Shown here: positions 1 to 8,411 of the stretch, in pieces
Position numbering within the stretch: the first letter of the stretch is position 1
Layout: each line of letters starts with the position of its first letter
Source of the DNA: Actinoallomurus purpureus
GTDB lineage: Bacteria; Actinomycetota; Actinomycetes; Streptosporangiales; Streptosporangiaceae
Reading direction: 5' to 3'
Length of the DNA stretch: 64,000 nt
NCBI RefSeq assembly: GCF_024055795.1
Contig: NZ_JAMXMY010000014.1
Coordinates: 124,001 to 188,000 of the forward strand
Program-made: the position numbers and the translations under genes
The notes under the pieces: model-generated
What the model was told of the DNA's origin: nothing
Database searches by the model: none
The model's input: only the letters and a program-made list of their open reading frames with translations

Positions 1-327
1 CGCGCGGATGACAGACGCCGGCACGTCATCCGAGCGGTACTTGGAGCCTGGGGCATCACTGACCTGGCTCGCGAAGCTGTTCGACCGGTCGGCCGTTCTT
101 GTGCCCCTCTGGTTTGACGCCGAGGCCTGATCATCTATCAGTGAGAGCAGGACTGCGGCGATCATGTCCCGGTAGGCGGTCCAGATGTAGCGCGGCATCG
201 CATCCATCCCGCGCCGGCTCATGAGCTCATTGGCCCATTGCTTGGCGTAGACATCCCGTACGAGTACGGACATGTCGGAGAGCCTCTCAAGCCGCTCCCA
301 CGGCGGAATCTCGACTTCGTCGGTCAT
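1..327 (-). CDS. hypothetical protein, 5' part (runs off window start)
   Basis: The reverse strand stays open from an ATG at 327 to the window edge, giving 109 residues with no stop. A good Shine-Dalgarno (GGAGGGG) lies about 5 nt upstream of the ATG, which fixes the start. The protein begins MTDEVEIPPWERLERL and looks soluble, with an amphipathic helical N-terminal half and a polar Ser/Arg-rich stretch near the edge. I do not recognise the family, and the C-terminal part is outside the window. Confidence 0.6.
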   Translation of the reverse strand, partial: MTDEVEIPPWERLERLSDMSVLVRDVYAKQWANELMSRRGMDAMPRYIWTAYRDMIAAVLLSLIDDQASASNQRGTRTADRSNSFASQVSDAPGSKYRSDDVPASVIRA

Positions 328-2324
328 GGCCCCTCCATGGTTCAGGTGTAGTTCCTCGAGGACGAAGGGCTTGGGTGGCACCCGTCGGAGCAGACACTGG
401 CGCGAGAAGTCTGCCCCGACGAGCGGTCCGTTCGTGGCTGCGCGAAGGTGAGGTCCTAGACCCTCGACGGGCCCAGGCCGGTTGTCAGCGCCGTCTGTTC
501 TTGGGGCGGCTGCGCTTGGGCGCAGTCGGCCGGGCCGGCGGCCGGCGTTGTGACACGCCGCCTCTGCAACGTGACGCCGCGTTTACCTGCCTTACAGAAC
601 TACGACGAGGAGTCGACTGCTCGCCGTTTCCGAGTGGGAACGATGCGTGAGCGGAAGCGACGAGCCAGGCGATGACTACAGAGATCAGCGATCCTGCAAG
701 CAGCCTTGGCAGTCCATGCAGCGACATCTGGAAGTGGCCGGTGATCGTGCAGAGCACCGGGGGGGATCCGTCGGTCGACGTCTCGTGACCTACTACCATG
801 GAGTACGTCGGCAAGCTAACCACCAGGTTGTTGTTGGGATCGCGAGTCGGCGAGAGGGCGGCACCGTCTGGTTTGGCAACTGGGGCGGTGCCGCTCTTTC
901 TGTTTACTCGGTTCTTTTTGTTTACCTTGCCTTGTTTCGGTGGGGGATGCGGTGCCAAAGGGCTCCTCCTGAGCGTGAGTCGCTTCTGGGCTGAGGTCCG
1001 CGCAAACGCGCGTCGCCCGCAAAGCCGGGTCTCTTAATCATGCGGGCGCTGGACGCAGAGTACACCTCCTAATTAGCGACATGCTCGGACAATTGCGTCT
1101 CCCGCGACAGGAGTTCCAAAGCGCCCTCGTCCGAACAAGTCGACGATACTAGCCCGATCCAAGCAAGTCGTACGAGCCAAACGCAACAGCCCCGCTAGGG
1201 GTGTCACTCTCCGTAAGGATGGTGCAGGTGGATGCTGTTCGGTGAGGAAGTCGCACACTCTCGCCAAGACGACGACTCGCCTACTTGGCAAACGGGCGCT
1301 ATGCACTCGATGGAGCCTCGGCTTGCTCTATCGGAGGACATCTGCGTGCTGAGTCCTGCGTACGTCGTTAAGACAATCTCCGATTTCGGAGAGTAATAGA
1401 TCTCCGAATCTGATAACTGGCGGTAACATTAACCAAGGAAATGCGGCTTTATAGCCGCTTTGCTTCAGGCGTCGAGGGGTGTCGCGAGGGCGGTGCTTCG
1501 GGCGCCGTCGAATGTTGCGTGGCTCTACAGTGAGGCGGGACCGCAGTCATCGTGGATTGTCAACTTGATCGGCGCTGGTAATCCTTGTGAGCGTGTCAAG
1601 ATCTGACCGTGTGAGACTAATCACAGCCCCCTGGTAACTGTGAGTAGTCGGTGTGGGCCTTGGCGAGCGCGGCGCTCACCGGTCGAGAGACCGCGATCGC
1701 TGACCCACCGGGGCTCCGGGTCGACCGCTGGACTCCGCGTGCGGGTCTTCCCTGCTGTCGTTGCGGACGGGTGCGGTTAGGGCAAGGTAACTCGACTGGT
1801 ACCTGACCCGGTCTACCTAGTCACATTGGCGGACCTCCGGATCTTGACCACGCCCATGAACGCCCACCACGACACGGCGCTGATCGTCCCCTCGCTGTAG
1901 ATGGCCGTCTACCGCCGCCTGCGGCGGTGTGGGCAGACAGCGTGATCTTTGAGTCGGGCAATGGCAGCGATTACACCGCCGCCAAACGGCGCGGCGCGCC
2001 TACATCTCGGGGCGTGCAGCCGACTGGCGGCAGGCCCGGACTCTTGCGCGCTGAAGAACGTTACCGACGAGGCGGAGGGCGGCACCCTGAGGGTCGAGTT
2101 CATCCACCCGCAGCGCTTGCCATCCACGTATCGAGACCCCTATCAAGATCGAGATGGGCGCGCCGACTCGTGCGCAGCCAGTCTGGTTGAAGAGCACTCG
2201 CGGAGCGCGGGCCAATCCGTGCGGTACCCCCTCTGCCGGCTTGCGACGGGAAGCCCTCTGTCCCTAAAGCCCTCCGGTTAGTCCTGACGGATCGTTAACG
2301 TTCCGTCGATGGAGGGCTCGGCAA
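328..2324. other. 2-kb stretch without a convincing gene
   Basis: No frame here shows a recognisable family together with a good start and ribosome site. The longest candidate is a TTG-start frame on the minus strand at 485-958 (157 codons) with a Lys/Asn-rich start and one hydrophobic segment. It has no Shine-Dalgarno and an Arg-rich tail typical of a chance frame in GC-rich DNA. The part around 800-960 and 1380-1460 is clearly lower in GC than the rest. I read this as decayed or foreign intergenic DNA. Confidence 0.4.
1443..1458. terminator. small perfect hairpin, possible terminator
   Basis: GCGGCT and AGCCGC form a 6-bp perfect stem with a four-base loop (TTAT), followed by TTTGCTT on the plus strand. 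It lies in a gene-poor, AT-richer part. The stem is short and no gene ends just upstream, so the role is uncertain. Confidence 0.3.
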
Positions 2325-2439
2325 GGCTCATCTTGGTCACGGTTCTGGGCGGCTCCGCCTCACGATGTTGGCCACTTCACCGCAGTTTGCGTTCGGCTGC
2401 GGCGGGGCGGCTTACGCCATTCGATGCTCTTGGTGCTCA
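2325..2439 (-). pseudogene. DUF397 remnant, frameshifted
   Basis: A GTG at 2439 opens a frame starting MSTKSIEWRK, the typical Trp-Arg-Lys start of DUF397 proteins. The following Asn-x-Asn-Cys-Gly-Glu-Val-Ala-Asn part is in a different frame, which implies an indel near 2400. DUF397 genes normally follow DUF5753 regulator genes directly, and this remnant sits just behind the DUF5753 fragment at 2470-2752. The two are therefore the relic of one WhiJ-type gene pair. Confidence 0.6.
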
Positions 2440-2469
2440 CGTGGCCTTCCTGACTTGCGGAGGACCTGA

Positions 2470-2752
2470 TCAGTGAGTTGGTTGAGGAACGTCCGCGTCC
2501 TGACCTCCGAGAGCGCCGTGTTCCTCACGTACTCGTACCTTCACACAAACGCGCTACTTGGTCAGCCTCGATGTGAACGTGATCCGCCGAGACCGTCTCG
2601 GTCAGCGCCATCATCGGATCAGCCGGGCCTGGGAAGGTGTAGAGGAAGAACAACCCTCCGGGAACGAGGCTGGAGACCATGCCGGTGACCAGCGGGAAGA
2701 CGCGGACGGTAACCTGCGGCTGAGTCTCAGCGATCTTGATGACGTGGTGCAG
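2470..2752 (-). pseudogene. DUF5753 regulator, C-terminal fragment
   Basis: Reading the minus strand from 2752, the translation starts LHHVIKIAETQPQVTVRVFP and continues to the usual C-terminus of DUF5753 proteins (LSEVRTRTFLNQL). It parallels residues from LHHVIKIAETHARV onward in the intact homologue at 6009-6890. A frameshift near 2540 separates the two parts. The fragment begins exactly where the neighbouring toxin cassette begins; the preceding part of the same protein lies beyond the cassette at 4275-4393. It cannot be functional. Confidence 0.75.
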
Positions 2753-3835
2753 TTAACCAGCGGCAGCGACGAGCCCGACGTCACCGGCCAGGGCAATGAC
2801 CAGCCCACTCGGCCTGAGCGTCCGCCGCCCAAGCAGCCAGGAGACTTGGGATATTCCCTTAGCGCCGACTCGCGCCGAGCGTCGACGGAGGCCAACCAGA
2901 AGCCCGCTGAGCCCGCCACCGAGGCGACAGTCGAGAGCAGCAGGTTTAAGGACGGACTGAAACCGGTGCAGGAGGCTCCCCAACAGGGCGAGCAAAGCGG
3001 CGAGAGCCGCGACAACACTCCCCAGAAGGATCGCAAGGAGTCCGACAGCACGATGGCGGCTACCGCCACGGATGGCGGGCAGGACAGCGAGCACAAGCCA
3101 TCGGACGCGTACGCGTACGCGTCCCCGCTGGAGCAGAAGCCGTCCCACGGTGGCTTTGCGAGCCTGGCCGAGGAGTTCGATGCCCGTGCCGAAAGCCGGG
3201 AAACCGCTCAGCAGTACGACAACGCTGCCAGCAATCGGGCCTCTGAGCCCGGTATCAAGCGTGATCTTGCCTCGTCCAAGCTGGACGAGGAGTCGATCAA
3301 GGATCAGGTCGACCCGTTCGTGCCTAACCTCGACAACGCCGAGGGGCCCAAGGAGCCGTTCCGGCGGACCGTCAGAGATACGGATACCGAGTGGACCGAT
3401 GGCGTGGCCAGCTTCGATGTGCGGCGCCACGGGCCCGGAATAATCGACGAACGGGCGAAGAAGTTCGATTCAAACGAGACGAAGGTCGCAGAGCTCCTCG
3501 CCAGCGAAGGGAAGAAGATAGAGGCAAGGGCGGAAGGTGAGATGCGCACTTCCGACGCCTATGTCGATGGAGCTCCCACTGAGTTCAAGGCGATCGAGGG
3601 TGCAAGAATTCCAGGATCGGCGGAGCATGAGTTGCCGACCGACAGGACCGTCAAGGCCGCGCTCAACTCCGCAAAGGGTCAGCTCAAGAACGATCAGGCT
3701 GGCGCACGGGCCGCCATACTCGATGGACGCGAGCATGGTCTGACTCGCGATGCGGCGGAGCAAGGCATGAGGGCGTATCTCGGGCAGCCACACGCGAAAG
3801 GAAAGATCGATTACATCCAGCATCCTCGGGAATGA
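2558..3835 (+). CDS. polymorphic toxin with CdiA-type C-terminal tRNase domain
   Basis: The frame runs 425 codons, but the first 65 or so (to 2752) are antisense to a DUF5753 fragment and are probably not native. Residues from about 66 form a Pro-rich, low-complexity linker (RPERPPPKQPGD, then Glu/Gln/Ser-rich). The last 120 residues resemble the CdiA C-terminal tRNase domain: a start like NETKVAELLASEGKKI, then YVDGAPTEFKAIEG, a basic helix, and ILDGREHGL. Such domains cleave tRNA of competitor cells and are normally the tip of a large secreted protein. No secretion domain or convincing start codon and ribosome site is visible, so this is either an orphan toxin cassette or a silent one. The 121-aa gene 55 nt downstream is its likely immunity protein. 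The linker resembles that of the papain-fold toxin at 4761-5609. Confidence 0.65.
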   Translation: MVSLDVNVIRRDRLGQRHHRISRAWEGVEEEQPSGNEAGDHAGDQREDADGNLRLSLSDLDDVVQLTSGSDEPDVTGQGNDQPTRPERPPPKQPGDLGYSLSADSRRASTEANQKPAEPATEATVESSRFKDGLKPVQEAPQQGEQSGESRDNTPQKDRKESDSTMAATATDGGQDSEHKPSDAYAYASPLEQKPSHGGFASLAEEFDARAESRETAQQYDNAASNRASEPGIKRDLASSKLDEESIKDQVDPFVPNLDNAEGPKEPFRRTVRDTDTEWTDGVASFDVRRHGPGIIDERAKKFDSNETKVAELLASEGKKIEARAEGEMRTSDAYVDGAPTEFKAIEGARIPGSAEHELPTDRTVKAALNSAKGQLKNDQAGARAAILDGREHGLTRDAAEQGMRAYLGQPHAKGKIDYIQHPRE

Positions 3836-3890
3836 CTTGTCCTGAGGGTGGGGTCCTTACTATTCTGATCGCGAGTAGGAAAGAGGATCA

Positions 3891-4256
3891 ATGTCTATGC
3901 ATGCGCATGTCTTCGTTGGTGGCGTGTCGTCGATTGACGATGCCGCGTCGGTCGTGGGGCATCAACTGGGTGGCGAATTCTCAGTCGGCCCTGAAGGCGA
4001 TCTCCTTCTCATGCTTGATTCGGCGGCCGTCAACCTCGGCCCACATGAGTTCGATGATGGGGACTTGGCCTACGATGATGGTCGAGCCATTCCGCTGGCT
4101 ACGGACTTCCCCGGCTGGTTCGAAGTGCGCGACCTTGATAAGGATTATGTTCGACAGAACTCGATAGCAGTCCAGATCTTTGAGGCCGCGAAATCTGCTG
4201 GCTGGCGAGCTGTCGCCACCGATGATCTCCAAACGATTCTGGCTGTCCAGGAATAG
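3891..4256 (+). CDS. probable immunity protein for the tRNase toxin
   Basis: This 121-residue acidic protein starts at an ATG with a strong ribosome site (AGGAAAGAGG) 4-5 nt upstream. It follows the tRNase toxin on the same strand, the standard toxin-immunity order. It has no signal peptide or membrane segment and contains an Asp-rich middle (EFDDGDLAYDDG), as expected of a protein that binds a basic nuclease. I do not recognise a named immunity family; the role is inferred from size, charge and position. Confidence 0.6.
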   Translation: MSMHAHVFVGGVSSIDDAASVVGHQLGGEFSVGPEGDLLLMLDSAAVNLGPHEFDDGDLAYDDGRAIPLATDFPGWFEVRDLDKDYVRQNSIAVQIFEAAKSAGWRAVATDDLQTILAVQE

Positions 4257-4274
4257 CACTTCATCGGTCGAAGT

Positions 4275-4393
4275 CATGACGTCGGGTGGGAAGCTGAAGC
4301 GGCGGAGGCCGACCTCGTCGAGGATCACCTCGTACTCCGGGGCGGAGGACGGTGCGCTGGCGTTGGAGTCCTGCCTCGATGAGGATTTCGGGC
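4275..4393 (-). pseudogene. DUF5753 regulator, internal fragment
   Basis: The minus strand encodes EYEVILDEVGLRRFSFPPDVM, nearly identical to the matching part of the intact DUF5753 protein at 6009-6890, with a short deletion (GP) just before it. It stops at the Met codon (4275-4277). The fragment at 2470-2752 resumes the same protein three residues later. Together the two pieces show that a DUF5753 gene was opened by insertion of the 1.5-kb toxin-immunity segment. The N-terminal HTH part is missing. Confidence 0.75.
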
Positions 4394-4434
4394 ATACCGC
4401 TCTGCTGTCGCAGCAGTCGGAGTGGACGTCAAGT

Positions 4435-4731
4435 TCATATCTCCAGTGTCGGATTGGGATTTGATCTAGTCCGCACCGTCGGATCTGTTGCAACTGTTAC
4501 TGATGGCAGGGATGCCACGCGGCCGTCTTCCTTGTAGACGACAGGGATGCCACCAATAGCTTCGTACGACTCATCGCCATCCACCAAGAATTCCCGTGCG
4601 CCGATCGTAAATACGTAGACGTCATCAGTCTCGGTTATTGTCCGGTCGTCGAGGCAAAAAGTGCCGTGTGTCCAGCGCGCCTCGTGGAACTCGCGGATGA
4701 TCGATCGCGCTTCTTCGTATGTGACTGCCAT
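4435..4731 (-). CDS. immunity protein for the papain-fold toxin (Imm35/YrhB-like)
   Basis: From the ATG at 4731 the protein is 98 residues and starts MAVTYEEARSII. It carries a central beta-rich block with TFCLDDRTI, YVFTIGAREFLVDGD and GIPVVYKEDGR, a pattern like the Imm35/YrhB immunity group. An alternative TTG at 4764 overlaps the toxin stop codon; I prefer the ATG, 29 nt past the toxin gene. It would neutralise the toxin encoded just upstream. Family assignment is from memory of the pattern. Confidence 0.6.
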   Translation of the reverse strand: MAVTYEEARSIIREFHEARWTHGTFCLDDRTITETDDVYVFTIGAREFLVDGDESYEAIGGIPVVYKEDGRVASLPSVTVATDPTVRTRSNPNPTLEI

Positions 4732-4760
4732 TTGCGGTATCCGATCTCTGTGTGCGGTGA

Positions 4761-5609
4761 TCAAGGTTCGAGGTACGGTTTGGTGGTGCGGGGATCTGGT
4801 GTCTTTATGTCGTCAACACGAAGATATTTCGTGTTGCTCCCTAGATTGAAGTAGTGGGAAGCGTCCCTTGCTGAAGGCGTTGGTTGTCCGTCCACGAAGC
4901 GAACCTTGCCGCCGACGTTCTCCGCGCTGAACACATGCGCACCCATGCCGCCATGCCATCTAATGTAGACGATCCCTCTCGATCCTGGCTCACGAAAGGC
5001 GTTCTCGATGTCTGTCTTCGTGCCATCTGTGAACTTACGGCCCCACGACCGCTCGATGGCGTCCAGCGATCGACCTCCAGGGCCGCCTTCATCGGTCCTA
5101 AGATGCTTCTCGAGGGGGCCGGCTTGGACATCCAGCCCACGTCGCCGCAGTTCGTTCGCTTGAACCACGCCAGTACAGTTCTCGGAGTATGCGGACTTTG
5201 TTTTGTCGAATTTAGGGTTGACTTCGTCTAGGGTTTGATCGATCTTCTTGTTTATGTCCTTCTCGATAGCGTTTGTCATCTTCTCGCCTACGGTGCGCTG
5301 CCTAAATTCTTTTCTGCTCTTGTCTTTATGCCCGCTTATGGCTGTGGGATTGGCATATTCGGAGGCGGCCTGCCCTGATTCCGTGTTGCCCTCGTCTGTC
5401 CGTTCACTCTGACGATTGGCTTCAGCTGCATGGGTGCGAGACTCGGCGCGTGACGGAAATCCAGGCGTACCAGGTCGGTCGGGCGGAGGAGGCGGCGGCC
5501 GTCGATCGGCTGCAGATTTTTCAACCGTCTCGACGTCAGTGTCATGGCTACTGCGATCAGCCGCCACTGCTGACTCCTTAGCTTCATGGCGAACGGTGAT
5601 GCTCGGCAC
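4761..5609 (-). CDS. papain-fold polymorphic toxin (glutamine deamidase-like)
   Basis: The 282-residue protein has a Pro-rich linker (residues about 36-50) and a polar region. Its C-terminal domain fits the papain-fold toxin 1 pattern: Cys in SENCTGVVQANELRRRG, an RRGLDVQAG strand, PGSRGIVYIRW, His in GMGAHVFS and Asp in VRFVDGQP. These give the Cys-His-Asp triad of deamidase or protease toxins. There is no secretion module; the only upstream start is a GTG without a clear ribosome site, and a stop lies about 60 nt before it. The protein is thus an effector tip without a delivery part. Its linker resembles the one in the tRNase toxin, which suggests a shared ancestral trunk. The downstream gene is the immunity partner. 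Confidence 0.65.
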   Translation of the reverse strand: MPSITVRHEAKESAVAADRSSHDTDVETVEKSAADRRPPPPPPDRPGTPGFPSRAESRTHAAEANRQSERTDEGNTESGQAASEYANPTAISGHKDKSRKEFRQRTVGEKMTNAIEKDINKKIDQTLDEVNPKFDKTKSAYSENCTGVVQANELRRRGLDVQAGPLEKHLRTDEGGPGGRSLDAIERSWGRKFTDGTKTDIENAFREPGSRGIVYIRWHGGMGAHVFSAENVGGKVRFVDGQPTPSARDASHYFNLGSNTKYLRVDDIKTPDPRTTKPYLEP

Positions 5610-5702
5610 GGCGACTGCGGCTCGAGCCGCGGCCCACGCGCCCGCTACGGAAGACGGCGGTAACGTTCAGTAGCTATCCCAGGTTGGAAGCTGCGGCTGT
5701 GC

Positions 5703-5861
5703 TCATCGGCCAAGGTCGATCTGTGTGGCATGATCGGCAAACGGAGGACCTGGTGAGCCGGCATCCGCGGCGTCAAGCCTGATGACGGTCGTCGCCTCGA
5801 CGCAAGATTCGTTCGGCTCGCTGTGCCGGGACTTGCGCCAACTGATGGCTGAATCGGTCAT
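5703..5861 (-). CDS. DUF397-like small protein (second copy)
   Basis: A 52-residue frame from the ATG at 5861 contains SWRKSRHSEPNESCVEA, the hallmark start of DUF397 proteins. The usual second half (Asp-Ser-Lys and Phe-Thr-Pro motifs) is absent, and the C-terminus is unlike the family, so it is probably truncated or decayed. It lies 10 nt behind another DUF397 gene and in the same direction as the DUF5753 regulator. DUF397 proteins usually act with DUF5753 regulators in development or antibiotic control. Confidence 0.5.
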   Translation of the reverse strand: MTDSAISWRKSRHSEPNESCVEATTVIRLDAADAGSPGPPFADHATQIDLGR

Positions 5862-5871
5862 CTGTTGGGGC

Positions 5872-6012
5872 CTATGGAGCCGAAGGTGTCAGAGTGCTCG
5901 TCAGCGCTCCGCGGCGGTCGGCACTTTGGTCACCGATCTTTGCGACCTCAACGCATGATGAGTTCGGCTCACTGTGGGATGACTTGCGCCAACCTGCGCG
6001 GTTCGTAGTCAT
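5872..6012 (-). CDS. DUF397-like small protein (first copy)
   Basis: The ATG at 6012 overlaps the stop of the DUF5753 gene as ATGA, so translation is coupled. The 46-residue product starts MTTNRAGWRKSSHSEPN and goes on to SCVEVAKI, a clear DUF397 N-terminal half. After that the sequence is unlike the family and about 15-20 residues short, so the protein may be damaged. It shares the WRKS-x-HSEPN and CVE core with the copy just downstream, which gives the imperfect direct DNA repeats at about 5792-5843 and 5943-5993. Confidence 0.6.
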   Translation of the reverse strand: MTTNRAGWRKSSHSEPNSSCVEVAKIGDQSADRRGALTSTLTPSAP

Positions 6013-6890
6013 GTAACGAATCTCATCTCCGTATCTAGTTCGCTCGCGAGGCCGCTCAGGAAGCTGAGGCTGCTTACCTCCGATAGCGACGTCCTCCGCA
6101 CATTGTCATATCTACGGGCGTATCTCGCCACCTCGCCTGGCTCTGTATAGAAGAGCTCGGTTGAGATGGTCTGAACGGCGGCCATGGGCGGATCGTTTGG
6201 ATCCGGGAAGGTGAAAAGAGCGAATGACCCGCCGGGGGTGAGCGATTCGGTCACACCCGTGACGAGGGGATACACGAGTACAGTGACGCGAGCGTGGGTT
6301 TCGGCGATCTTGATGACGTGGTGGAGCTGGGCGTACATGACGTCGGGTGGGACGCTGAAGCGGCGGAGGCCGACCTCGTCGAGGATGACCTCGTACTCCG
6401 GGCCGCCGGGGCGGAGGACGGTGCGCTGGCGTTGGAGTCTGGCCTCGACGAGGCGTTCGGGGATGTAGGTGATCGGGCCTTCGGCCTTGGCGTGTTCGAT
6501 CAGCGCCCAGGTGTAGTCCGGGGTCTGGAGGATGCCGGGCATGGCACCAGGCTGATACTCGCGGATCGTCTTCGCGCCGGACTCGATGTCGGCGTACAGC
6601 CGCTGGCGGTCGCCCATCGCGTCGCCGTAGGCGTCCCACCAGCCGCGTTCGGCGGCGTCGCGGGCGATGCGGACGATGTCGTGCCACCTCTCGCCCGTCA
6701 CGCCCAGGACATCGAGGATCTTCATGACGTCGGCGAGGTCCGGGCGGACGTGAGCGTTCTCCAGCTTCGAGATCTTCATCCTGGACTGGTGGATTAAACA
6801 GGCGAGCCGGTCGGCGGTCATGTCGCGCTCCTCGCGGAGCGTGCGTAGCTCCGCGGCGAGCCGCCGGCGGCGGACGAAGGGGCTGGTCAT
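6009..6890 (-). CDS. XRE-type regulator with DUF5753 domain
   Basis: The preferred start is the ATG at 6890 (MTSPFVRRRRLAAELRTLRE), with GGGAGGT 7 nt upstream; a longer frame upstream lacks such a site. Residues about 1-70 are a helix-turn-helix (ERDMTADRLACLIHQSRMKISKLE split by the usual turn), followed by the DUF5753 domain with GLLQTPDY-like ILQTPDYTWALI and the EVILDEVGLRRF block. Length (293 aa) is normal. It is followed by two DUF397 genes and faces an HATPase gene, the standard WhiJ-like layout in actinomycetes. Members control differentiation or secondary metabolism; the specific target is not visible. Confidence 0.9.
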   Translation of the reverse strand: MTSPFVRRRRLAAELRTLREERDMTADRLACLIHQSRMKISKLENAHVRPDLADVMKILDVLGVTGERWHDIVRIARDAAERGWWDAYGDAMGDRQRLYADIESGAKTIREYQPGAMPGILQTPDYTWALIEHAKAEGPITYIPERLVEARLQRQRTVLRPGGPEYEVILDEVGLRRFSVPPDVMYAQLHHVIKIAETHARVTVLVYPLVTGVTESLTPGGSFALFTFPDPNDPPMAAVQTISTELFYTEPGEVARYARRYDNVRRTSLSEVSSLSFLSGLASELDTEMRFVT

Positions 6891-7210
6891 CGTCGACCTC
6901 CCGAGGCCGTCGATCACATGGGGGACTGGCTTCCGATTACAGCACGTGCTGTTCGAACACGCTCCGGAATCATCGGACATCGCCGCTGGTCGAGGCATCG
7001 ATCCGTTCTCGACGCGAACGTTCGGATCCGGGACGCTCCACTCCGGATCGCGTCCGGGTGAGGTGTTCGCGAGTCAGGCGTGCGAATCGCGGTTTCCGGC
7101 GGGTGCGGCGCGCGACTGCCTGTGACCACCGATGCGTCCGATGTGAGCTGAGGAGCATTCCGGCGGCCCTCTGGAACGGTTCGCCGCCGACGACTTCTCG
7201 TGAGGTGTCC

Positions 7211-7756
7211 ATGCTTCTCGCACTCTCCCGGCCGGACGCGACCGTGCCGGCCATGTACTGGCGCCGGTCCTTTCCCGGCCGCCCGGATCAGGCTCACGCG
7301 GCCCGCGAATTCGTCACCGCCCTGCTGCCCGACCGGCCGCGTCTCGATGAGGTGCTGCTCGCGGTGGGCGAGCTGGTCGCGAACGCGCTGCGGCACAGCG
7401 CGTCGGGCCGGGGCGGGTCGTTCACCGTGGACGTCCGCCACGCCGCGGACTGTACGGCCGTCTCGGTCACCGACGAAGGCGGCCCGGTCGACCCTGTCGT
7501 CACCGACGCCGACGACCTCGCCGAATCCGGGCGCGGCCTGCGTACGGTATCCCTCCTCGCCGACAGCTGGGGCTGGCACGGCGACGACACCGGCCGTACG
7601 GTCACCGTCATCTTCGCGGGGGAGGCGCCCGGCACAACCCCGGGCAGTGAGCCCGCGTCGGCGGACGAGGACGACGAGCCGACACTCCCGCTGAATGCCG
7701 CCGTCGACGAGCCGGCTCGGGCGCACGCCGACGGTCTGGCGGCCGGGCAGCCGTGA
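7211..7756 (+). CDS. anti-sigma-type ATP-binding protein (HATPase)
   Basis: The ATG at 7211 is preceded by GAGGTGTCC and gives 181 residues (MLLALSRPDATVPAMYWRR). The HATPase_c_2 fold is visible: VGELVANALRHS (N box, about residues 55-66), VTDEGGPVDPVV (G1) and SGRGLRTVSLLADSWG (G2). Such RsbW-like proteins phosphorylate or bind regulators, or are orphan ATP-binding partners of WhiJ loci. The C-terminal 40 residues are acidic and low-complexity. It overlaps the next small gene by GTGA. Two truncated relatives occur at 15732-15830 and 36645-36884. Confidence 0.85.
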   Translation: MLLALSRPDATVPAMYWRRSFPGRPDQAHAAREFVTALLPDRPRLDEVLLAVGELVANALRHSASGRGGSFTVDVRHAADCTAVSVTDEGGPVDPVVTDADDLAESGRGLRTVSLLADSWGWHGDDTGRTVTVIFAGEAPGTTPGSEPASADEDDEPTLPLNAAVDEPARAHADGLAAGQP

Positions 7757-7923
7757 CCAGCGAGTACGAGCGGGAGCTCGCCGAACTCCGCAAGGCACTC
7801 GAGCTGCCGGTCGTCGGTCACCCGCGCCGCGACGCCGAGCTTGCCGAGCTGCGGCGGCTGGTCGGAAAGTACGTCGACGACGCACGGCGGATGGTCGGCG
7901 AGGTCGACGACGAGAACTCGTGA
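7753..7923 (+). CDS. small coiled-coil-like protein coupled to the HATPase
   Basis: A GTG at 7753 overlaps the stop of the HATPase gene (GTGA) and opens a 56-codon frame. The product is strongly charged and helical (YERELAELRKALEL, AELAELRRLVGKYVDD), likely a short coiled coil. Translational coupling argues that it is a real gene and a partner of the ATP-binding protein. No family is recognised. Confidence 0.6.
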   Translation: MTSEYERELAELRKALELPVVGHPRRDAELAELRRLVGKYVDDARRMVGEVDDENS

Positions 7924-7978
7924 CGACGCGCGGCTTCCTGGGGCGCTGAATAGAGGGGATCCGATCTCGGATGAGGTC

Positions 7979-8156
7979 TGTCCGTCAGTGGTGCTAGCGG
8001 ACAGTGAAACGTGAAACGTGCAGGTAGACGGACAGAGAAGGGCTGGCAGGTGGACGCTGGTTGTGCCGGTGTGGCGGACAAACCAGGTGCCGTCTCACGG
8101 ACAGCCTCTGTTGTCTGGCGGACATCCGGGTGCTGGTACACGGACAACGAAACGTG
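7979..8156. repeat. cluster of CGGACA direct repeats and GAAACGTG repeats
   Basis: CGGACA occurs at 7998, 8029, 8075, 8098, 8119 and 8141, and its complement TGTCCG at 7979. Spacings between the last four are 23, 21 and 22 bp, close to two helical turns. GAAACGTG occurs at 8006, 8013 and 8149. The cluster fills the spacer between the HATPase operon and the ArsR-type regulator. It could be a multi-site operator; this is inference. Confidence 0.45.
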
Positions 8157-8411
8157 CCGTGATCGGTGGAAGCGGGAAAGACCAGGTCACCAGGCGAGAA
8201 GGGGTGCAGCCGGACCTGCCTGGCGCTGCTGCACCAGACGATCCCCTGGCACCTGCGCATACATCTGATCATGGACAACGGCTCCAGGTGGTGTCCGAAC
8301 GCCAGGCCGGCGCGTCCGCGAGCCGCCCTGCGGGCTAAGGCGGGGCTCGGATAGGTGACTGCTAGGTCTCAGGCCTAGGCACGTGACCAAAAGGTCTCGT
8401 ATCCTAGGGGT

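Noticed and set aside
485..958. 157-codon minus-strand frame with Lys/Asn-rich start and one hydrophobic stretch
   Set aside because: TTG start without ribosome site, no family, Arg-rich tail; kept only as a comment.
5792..5993. Imperfect direct DNA repeats, first taken for a mobile-element mark
   Set aside because: They are the conserved coding cores of two tandem DUF397 genes.
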